Shown piece after piece: positions 57,661 through 64,000 of a stretch of 64,000 nucleotides of DNA (positions are counted from its first letter, which is position 1; each line of letters begins with the position of its first letter). The notes under the pieces were generated by a model. The model saw nothing but the letters and a program-made list of their open reading frames with translations, was not told where the DNA came from and did no database searches. A program made the translations under genes and the position numbers. The stretch is from Gyrodactylus bullatarudis (Eukaryota; Platyhelminthes; Monogenea; Gyrodactylidea; Gyrodactylidae), in NCBI GenBank assembly GCA_012064415.1, contig SSNU01000110.1:372001-436000 (forward strand), written 5' to 3'.

Positions 57661-59725
57661 TTTTATAAAATTAAAAAGATCTCCAAAAGAGGGAAAAAAC
57701 TTGATCCATGAATAATTCAACTGGGATATCTTTGGGTTTTATTATTTTATGAGTTGATCGGTCGACAACGCCTTCTTTTAGTTAAAAAAACTAACAAAAA
57801 ACCAAATAGTTTCTTGTTGAGAAGGACTCTCTTGGTTATCTTTACAAAATATCTCATATTTTTTTAAACAATACAGCTCATAGTAGTGCTTGTATTCACA
57901 AATATGTGTATATTCTTTATTGTTATTTAAATATACTTACCTAACGTTTTCTTTCCTGTATGTGCATCATTTCCAATTTCTGGTGATATTAATCTTTGGA
58001 AACATCCCAAATGAATACAAGAGATCATTCACCTGTCTTTTGTTATTATGCCCCACTAAAAGTTGAATTTTGAATGAGATATCTATAGATATGAGAAAAT
58101 GATAGTTGGATCCGGTCAGAAGCATATTTTGTTTATCCTTATGGGAAATGCTCAAATTGGTCACCAAAAATGTTTTCTCAAAGAATATCCTACTAGAATA
58201 GATTCTACATGGCTAGATAATATTGAAATTGGGATTTTTTTTCATCAAGGCCAATAAATTTTCTGACTGATTTAAGAAAAATAATTCGAAAGTCTAGCTC
58301 AAAGTTTAAACAATGAAAAATGAAAATTTAAAATGTCTCCAATTTTTTCTGAAATAAAATTTTTCTTGAATCGGTTTCCAAAATATCTTTAGAAAATCTC
58401 TAGACCTTGAGAAAAAATTGAAAGAAGATTTAAAGGTTGTATTTGAGAAATACTCTTGAGGTTCTTATGAAATTGTTGAATTTTATGTGAAAAACTGCCT
58501 TCTTGTAAAATATTGATGCAAAATTCTCAATTTTGGAATCTTGATCATCGGGTCCACTTTTAAGGAATCTATCGTCCAATACATATCTCAAAGTAGTGCC
58601 AAATTCAAAATTGATTTTTAGGATCACGATAAGACAAAGAAATCAAATAGGCTGAATCTGATCTTGAGTATCACACCATCATCATGTGAAAATTGAATTT
58701 TGACTTTTTGATTCTTTTTCCCTACTTGAAAATCGATGAAATTTCAAGATTCCTGAAAAAGTACGCATTAATCTAAGCTTTTATGGTCATAATCGGTTTT
58801 ATAGTCTTATTGTAATCCTTAAGATCAACTTTGGATCATTTTCTCACTTTGAAATCAGCAAAATTTTTCAACTCTACTAATTTTGGACTGTACTTCGAGT
58901 TTGAAATATTTCCCTCAAACTTGATTTTTGTTTTTTCATATCGTGGAAGTGAGCCTCGTGATCTAGATTCCAAAAAATAATGATGAAAAAATTGAGAATT
59001 TTTCATAACTCATAAATTCCCATCCTGATTAACTAACTAGATGTAGAATAAGAAATACTATATTTTGAGTTCTTCCTGTCAGTCTCAAGAGTTGATTTAA
59101 TAAGTACTTTAATTTTATTCTGTAAAAATTAGAATTTCCCGGGCAGATTCTTAATTAAAAATGGCCGGAAGTTGATTATTCGAATCTATGTGTGTTGACT
59201 GGTATATCTCTCTCATTATTCAATCGTTTTTATTCTTTTAAAATAATTATCACAATTCCCATACTGAAAAAAATTATATTTAATATGCATAGTTAGCCCA
59301 ATTGGAAAGTACAAATGATCTATATCAGACAATACAACTTGTTCTCAAAAGATTTATAATTTATTCTAATCTACACTTTTAATGTTTATGGGATAAGTTA
59401 TAAAAGAATTTGAATATGTTACAGTAAATCGTGTGAAAGCAGGGATTTGTAGGAATCACTGAATGACTACTCAAACTTTTAAAAATATTCCAACGATTAT
59501 CTTTACATAGGCAACAATGGTTTTTTTGAAATGGAGAATTAGGAAATTATTCTGTGGTTATCATACACAAGGGTGGATATATTTTTATGCCTGATAAATC
59601 ATCAGTGATGATCATTTTGGGTCTTTAACCTTTGACCGACCTATCATGATCAGTATATCCAGAGATAAAATTTTTCAAGAGATTTTATTTAATTCAACTC
59701 TGGCAATAAATTTATCTTTTTGTGG
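57661..59725. other. Non-coding stretch with FBK repeats
   Basis: FBK arms at about 58230-58440 and 58540-59030 (right end ATAAATTCCCATCCTGA). No gene. Confidence 0.45.
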
Positions 59726-59796
59726 GAAATATTGCCGAACTTCTTCAAATATATTAGATTCTAATTTTAATGAAAAATGGAAGACAAGTTAATAAT

Positions 59797-59834
59797 TAGT
59801 AATAAAGCTTTTTTCACCGGTTCTCATCAGACTC
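59797..59834 (-). ncRNA. Hammerhead-like motif, Penelope type, copy 4
   Basis: Minus strand: GAGT, CTGATGA (canonical), GAACCGGT, GAAA, then AAAGCTTTAT with T-A-containing stem III, returning ACTA pairing with three bases of GAGT. Core bases intact. Confidence 0.5.
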
Positions 59835-60002
59835 CTACACCGGCTAGATATTTATACAAAATTATCAACAAAATTGGGATCATAAGTAAAAAAGGATCAT
59901 CAGTTACAAAAAATTGGGATCCCCTGGTTCCTTCACTCCCTGGATTTAATAAAAAACATTTATGTGATGAGGTAAGGATAGGCTGATGTATCCAGGGTGT
60001 AA

Positions 60003-60043
60003 GACTTTGATGAGAACCGATGAAATAAAAGCTTTATTACTAA
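60003..60043 (+). ncRNA. Hammerhead-like motif, Penelope type, copy 5 (core mutated)
   Basis: TTGATGA replaces CTGATGA; the GAAA and a 5-bp stem III (ATAAA/TTTAT) remain. The C-to-T core change predicts loss of activity. Confidence 0.5.
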
Positions 60044-60558
60044 CTATTCACTTGTCTTCCAATCCTCTTAATGAATTATTCATTAAAATCAGAATCAATA
60101 TATCGATATTTTAAAAGAATTTAAGTAGAAAATTGAAATAGTTTTCACGATTCATCAGTGATTCGTAAGAATTACTGATTTGGGCAGAGATCCTTTCAAG
60201 AGCCTTTCAAACGATTCACCAGTTCTTATTAAGAATCTATGCTGTCACACCATTCATTGTAACAGATATATATTAAAATTCTGAGTTTATCATAAAAATT
60301 AAATTAATTCAAACAGAAAATATGTGACAAGAAAATTTTATGAGTAGATCTGAAATCAACAATCATGAATATTTTACATAATAATAGTTTAAAGTGTCCT
60401 TATTATTATTTGTTTTGGAATAATTGAAAAATTATTCGTTCATTCGATCCATCCTTTGTTCAAATAGATTATCCGAATCTGAAGGAATATTATGATATCG
60501 TATCGTAATAGGAGAGTTAATTAAAGATTTCTAATACAAATGTATTGTATATTTTACC

Positions 60559-60646
60559 GTTAATCTTGTTACTCGTGATAGTCTTAAGATTTGCTACTCG
60601 GTAACAAGATTAACTGGAACCTTTGATAGTCTCAAGACTATCAGGT
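60559..60646. repeat. Nested short palindromes
   Basis: GTTAATCTTGTTACTCG pairs with CGGTAACAAGATTAAC about 22 nt later (to 60612). Then GATAGTCTCAAGACTATC forms a perfect hairpin. Function unknown. Confidence 0.5.
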
Positions 60647-60900
60647 AATTTTAAGACTAACGGAATGTAGTTTGATAAACTTCTTACCAGGTTTCAAGAC
60701 TAACAAGCTATTTAGCAATAAAACATAGCTTTCTGATTTTGGACATTAAACCTACTAGCAAAATGTGGTCACTGGTTATTACGATATCCATATGAACTCT
60801 AACTTGATGAAGATTGTCTTCTCGCACCTAGATTTTAGATTTCGGATATGTAAGTGTCAATTCCATAAGAGAGTCAAATAATATTCAACTCACGGTGACA

Positions 60901-60943
60901 GATGTAGACGCGTTTCGTCCTTATTAGGACTCCTCAGTACACC
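60901..60943 (-). ncRNA. Hammerhead ribozyme (type I, minimal, near-canonical)
   Basis: Minus strand, 43 nt: stem I strand GGTGTA (60943-60938); CTGAGGA (60937-60931); stem II GTCC-TAATAA-GGAC (60930-60917), 4 bp perfect with 6-nt loop; GAAA (60916-60913); a tiny stem III A-C/G-T with 2-nt loop; cleavage base C at 60907 in the preferred GTC triplet; returning stem I TACATC (60906-60901), pairing with GGTGTA over 6 bp including one G-U. All invariant core positions are met. The 2-bp stem III is like the newt and schistosome satellite ribozymes, which act mainly as dimers. A B-box-like sequence lies just upstream. Confidence 0.85.
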
Positions 60944-60950
60944 ATAGCCA

Positions 60951-60961
60951 GGATTCGAACC
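60951..60961 (-). promoter_or_regulatory. Pol III B-box-like sequence beside the hammerhead
   Basis: The minus strand reads GGTTCGAATCC, a perfect B-box consensus, 7 nt upstream of the ribozyme stem I. It lies in the loop of a 14-bp inverted repeat (60935-60949 and 60974-60988). No A-box was found and no tRNA fold closes, so this is a SINE-like promoter remnant at best. Confidence 0.5.
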
Positions 60962-60999
60962 AAGGTCTTCAACGGCTATGGAGTACTGTCCAAAATCAC

Positions 61000-63395
61000 T
61001 GTAATAGCTTTCTGATCTTGATACTCGGTACATTGGCTGACTGAATTAATATTTTCGAAAATATATTATCATACAAGTTCATAAAATTTTTTCCAATAAA
61101 TCCTTTACTTTGTTTATCATTAAGGAAATAAATCTCAGATTTCGAAAATTTCTAAGGCTTTGTTAAGGCTATAAAAAACAAATTGGTGATTCAATGATGA
61201 ATTTCTTCTTATTATCAAGATATGTACAAAAGGTTTTAAATGGTAAGAAAATAAGTCCTTCAAATATACCTCACTTGACGTAACTCAAAAAATGAAAAAT
61301 AGTTTTTATAAAATCTGTATAAAAATGGCCCAGATATCCGTACGAAGCACCTCACACAAGAACGATATGCAAGTCTTTTAAAAGACTTCAAGTCATCTCA
61401 GGATGAATCAGTTTCCGAGAAAAGGTTGTATAGAATCAACAGGGGAGCACTCACAAAATCTACGAGAATACCTTATCGACACTGAAGAATGAAATCCTCT
61501 TAATAACACTAGTCTTGGACACGCCAAGCGACACATTTTGAAGAAAAATTATAATACATTAAAATTCTATAAGGAATTAATTAAATTTTTCCCAATTAGG
61601 GACCCTATAGTGTAGGGGCTACACTGTTGGAATGCTTAATAAAAAATCTTTGAACTGAAAATTTGCTAAAGACAATCCTTTATCCAGCGCTAAAGCTTAC
61701 AAATAGGGGTTGGAGGGAGAACTCTTGAATCAAAACATTCCCATTTTACCAAAATTCTTTAAAAGGCATTTTCAGGATTTATTGAAAAGTTATCTGATAT
61801 AATTATCAGAACAATTCTCATCCGAAAAGCCAAAAAAGTAAATTTTATCTACTACAAAATTTGATGGCACAAAATTTAAAATATATAATTCAAAATGATT
61901 ATTATCTCAAAATTTAATTCTCAATCGAATGAGCCGAAAAAGTTTTGAAATTGTAATAAATATAGTTTTATAATTTTCCTAGAATAAGCTTTACTGATAG
62001 TCTAAATCGACAATATCAGATGATTCTATAGAAGGTATGAAATTTATTGTATCTCGTTAGTCTGACGAACTAACATTAAGACTACACTGGTTCCTGGATT
62101 TGTAATGTAGAATGAAACTTATTAATCTGCTGCATTGGATAGACAAAATTATGCAAATAAAAGTTTTGTAGTAGGCTTCATGTTGAGAGTTCACGATATA
62201 CAATAACTATAGTTACGATTGAATTCTCCAATTATTCTGTCTACGAATAATCAGTTGTCAAATGAAGCAATATTCAAATACAGAAATCTGATCCGATCTC
62301 AGATTTCAATTTCCGATTGAAATAAAAATTTCAATGTTAATTATATTGTGTTCTGTAATCAGTCCTTCTTACAGATTTGATAAAAAAACTTTGAGTTGAA
62401 AATTTCTGATGATCACCACCAGACAAGGGAACAGATTATCGATATTAAATTTCCAAAGAATCGTCAATTAGAACTGATCTAGGAGTATTAACTTCATATA
62501 TCAATTTCTAGCTTTTTCTCTCAATGTAATTAAACAAAGAAGTGTAATCAAATGAATACCAAAAATATGTTTTTTCTTTCTTATCTCCGTGATAAATGGA
62601 CTTTGAAAAGTAGGAGAAAGAAACATGACTCATTGAGCTTTAGTCTAAGGAAAAAGGGTGATCGTAGCACATACTCTTCTGTGTGTAATAAGGCTATATA
62701 TTTTTATTTGTTTATGCAAATTTATCTATATTTAATCACAAATCCAACTATTTGATCCCTACTATTGTATTGAATTGTAATTGTAGTTGATAAATCAAAT
62801 TTGGATATTTATGATATTCATGATATATCCAGTATGTGAGTGTGTACATTATAATGGAAAAGTAAAAGTATCATGATGATTGAAGAAGAATACTTGGTCA
62901 TTGAGCAATATATGTATGTAAAATAGAGGTAAAGGAAAGTAGTTCTCTCTCTTTACTGAAATGAATGGCAGTAGCCACTTCAAAAAATATGATATGATAC
63001 ATTCACCCTCTTCAAGTTCTTTATTGTTGAGGATGATTTCGTTTGTTCTATAGTTGAAATTTTTAATAAAATTCGAGTATTTCCAAAGTACTGAAGAAAT
63101 ACAAAGGTAATTTTGGGGTCTCAGCCGAACCATCACGACCGATATCTTTTTTCTACAGTTATTCTAACAATTAGACATAAATTCTAAACATACTTTAATT
63201 TGAAAACCAGAAAATTACTCAAATAAACCGTTTAATGTGTATCAGGGTGATAAAAATTTTTTAACTTTTCCCAGCCATAGTCTCATTTTGTTGACCTATA
63301 AAACCATAAGTTTACTAGCTTGTTCTAATTTACAAAATATCGATTGAAAATTACAATATATTTTGTAATTTTTTTATTACAAGAGCCTAAAAATG
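61000..63395. other. Non-coding stretch
   Basis: No gene supported. Minus-strand frame 62849-63136 (95 codons) is AT-rich without a domain; low-confidence only. Confidence 0.35.
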
Positions 63396-63401
63396 TATTA
63401 A

Positions 63402-63892
63402 CCCTTCATGTCCCAAATTATTTTTTTTCCTCACACAAATGAGAAAATTTGCAACGAAAATAATTGCGCTGATTCTGAATCTGAATTCCTTTTTGTAAGC
63501 CGGCTTATCATTCCAAAGATAATAGAGGTTAAAAATGGCATTTTTGGCTCGAAAACCAGTTATCTTCTAAACTGTAAGAGGTATCGAGCAGGCGATTGCA
63601 TATTTGGAATCTACGGCTATTGTCTTACGAAATAAAGTTGACTTAAGACCTCAACAAATAGGTTTTCAAAAAAACGTTCTAAAAATTTTTTAAAATATTT
63701 GATAACATTTTCAAAAAATCACTCTTTTTCAAGCAACTATGGTGTGGATCAGTAAAAAGCTATCTTTATGAATGATAAATAATATTGTAGCTTAATAAAA
63801 TTCCTTTCTAATGAGGGGTAAACAAAGTGTTTTAGGTATCTTTCAGTTAAATTTATCGCTCAAGAAAGTGTGGAACAATGAGACATGAAGAG
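63402..63892. mobile_element. piggyBac-type MITE (family TTAA-1)
   Basis: A 491-bp unit with left end CCCTTCATGTCCC and right end GAGACATGAAGAG, flanked by TTAA at 63398-63401 and 63893-63896. Colinear with 27416-27880. The 75-codon frame inside is not a gene. Confidence 0.8.
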
Positions 63893-64000
63893 TTAAAGTG
63901 CTTATTTTACTATTCTCACTCTTGTGAAAATCATTTAGAAAGATTAATCTTTTTACTGATATTTATTATTTTGAAGATAACATTTTGAAATTATTGCGAT

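Larger units (their letters stand above)
59730..60062. repeat. Inverted pair of Penelope terminal sequences
   Basis: Arms 59779-59843 (minus) and 59992-60061 (plus) are inverted copies of about 65-70 bp (GGAAGACAAGTTAATAATTA against its complement), each containing a hammerhead-like core. The left outer flank ATTGCCGAACTTC equals the outer end of the Penelope element at 36611. The 69-codon frame across the left arm is not a gene. Confidence 0.65.

Noticed and set aside
59777..59986. A 69-codon frame as a gene
   Set aside because: It covers one arm of an inverted Penelope terminal pair.
60935..60988. A tRNA gene around the GGTTCGAATCC box
   Set aside because: No A-box, D-arm or anticodon arm fits; the inverted repeat is too short and the T-stem has a mismatch.
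62849..63136. A 95-codon minus-strand frame as a gene
   Set aside because: AT-rich, no domain, no signal peptide, no splice or promoter support.

Overview
This window is AT-rich eukaryotic DNA, most likely from an arthropod. The evidence is split genes with GT-AG introns, a spliced tandem-PDZ gene, a Penelope-like retroelement with a GIY-YIG endonuclease, and relics of mariner, piggyBac, pogo, MULE/Foldback, hAT-type and LINE elements. There is also a decayed copy of a multi-copy protein family I associate from memory with aphids and other arthropods. Nothing looks bacterial: no operons, no Shine-Dalgarno pattern, no rRNA, tRNA or CRISPR. An assembly gap (559 N) lies at 13907-14465. All assignments come from reading the sequence by eye; no search was run.

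Layout. 1-7 kb: window-edge coding-like debris, a 66-bp TTAA-flanked MITE, a pogo-like helix-turn-helix fragment, a Penelope fragment, the decayed multi-copy gene (5209-6530) and a rearranged Penelope insertion that cuts it off (6510-6975). 7-24 kb: mostly non-coding dispersed inverted repeats, a mariner relic (10.6-10.9 kb), a Foldback/MULE-type element with a 9-bp target duplication (13.7-15.3 kb) and a TA-flanked MITE (20.7-21.2 kb). 24.8-25.2 kb: a single-exon gene for a small secreted cysteine-rich protein (minus strand). 26-28 kb: two piggyBac-type TTAA MITEs.

29.2-55.5 kb: the main host gene on the plus strand. I reconstruct six exons in a consistent frame (1221 nt, 406 aa) with two PDZ domains, each interrupted by a phase-0 intron at the same point of the fold. 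Its roughly 19-kb first intron holds a piggyBac C-terminal remnant, half of a hAT-type MITE, many foldback repeats, the 675-codon Penelope ORF, a LINE 3' end and a possible signal-peptide mini-exon. The intron inside PDZ1 carries an intact 460-bp hAT-type MITE with an 8-bp target duplication.

55.7-64 kb: a piggyBac 5' end, more Penelope terminal fragments, an inverted pair of hammerhead-like motifs (59.8-60.1 kb), an unrelated near-perfect hammerhead ribozyme with a Pol III B-box-like sequence beside it (60.9 kb), and another TTAA MITE.

The strongest biological theme is self-cleaving RNA. Five motifs in Penelope-type terminal sequence share a hammerhead-like core, and a sixth, unrelated motif matches the canonical hammerhead fold almost completely.
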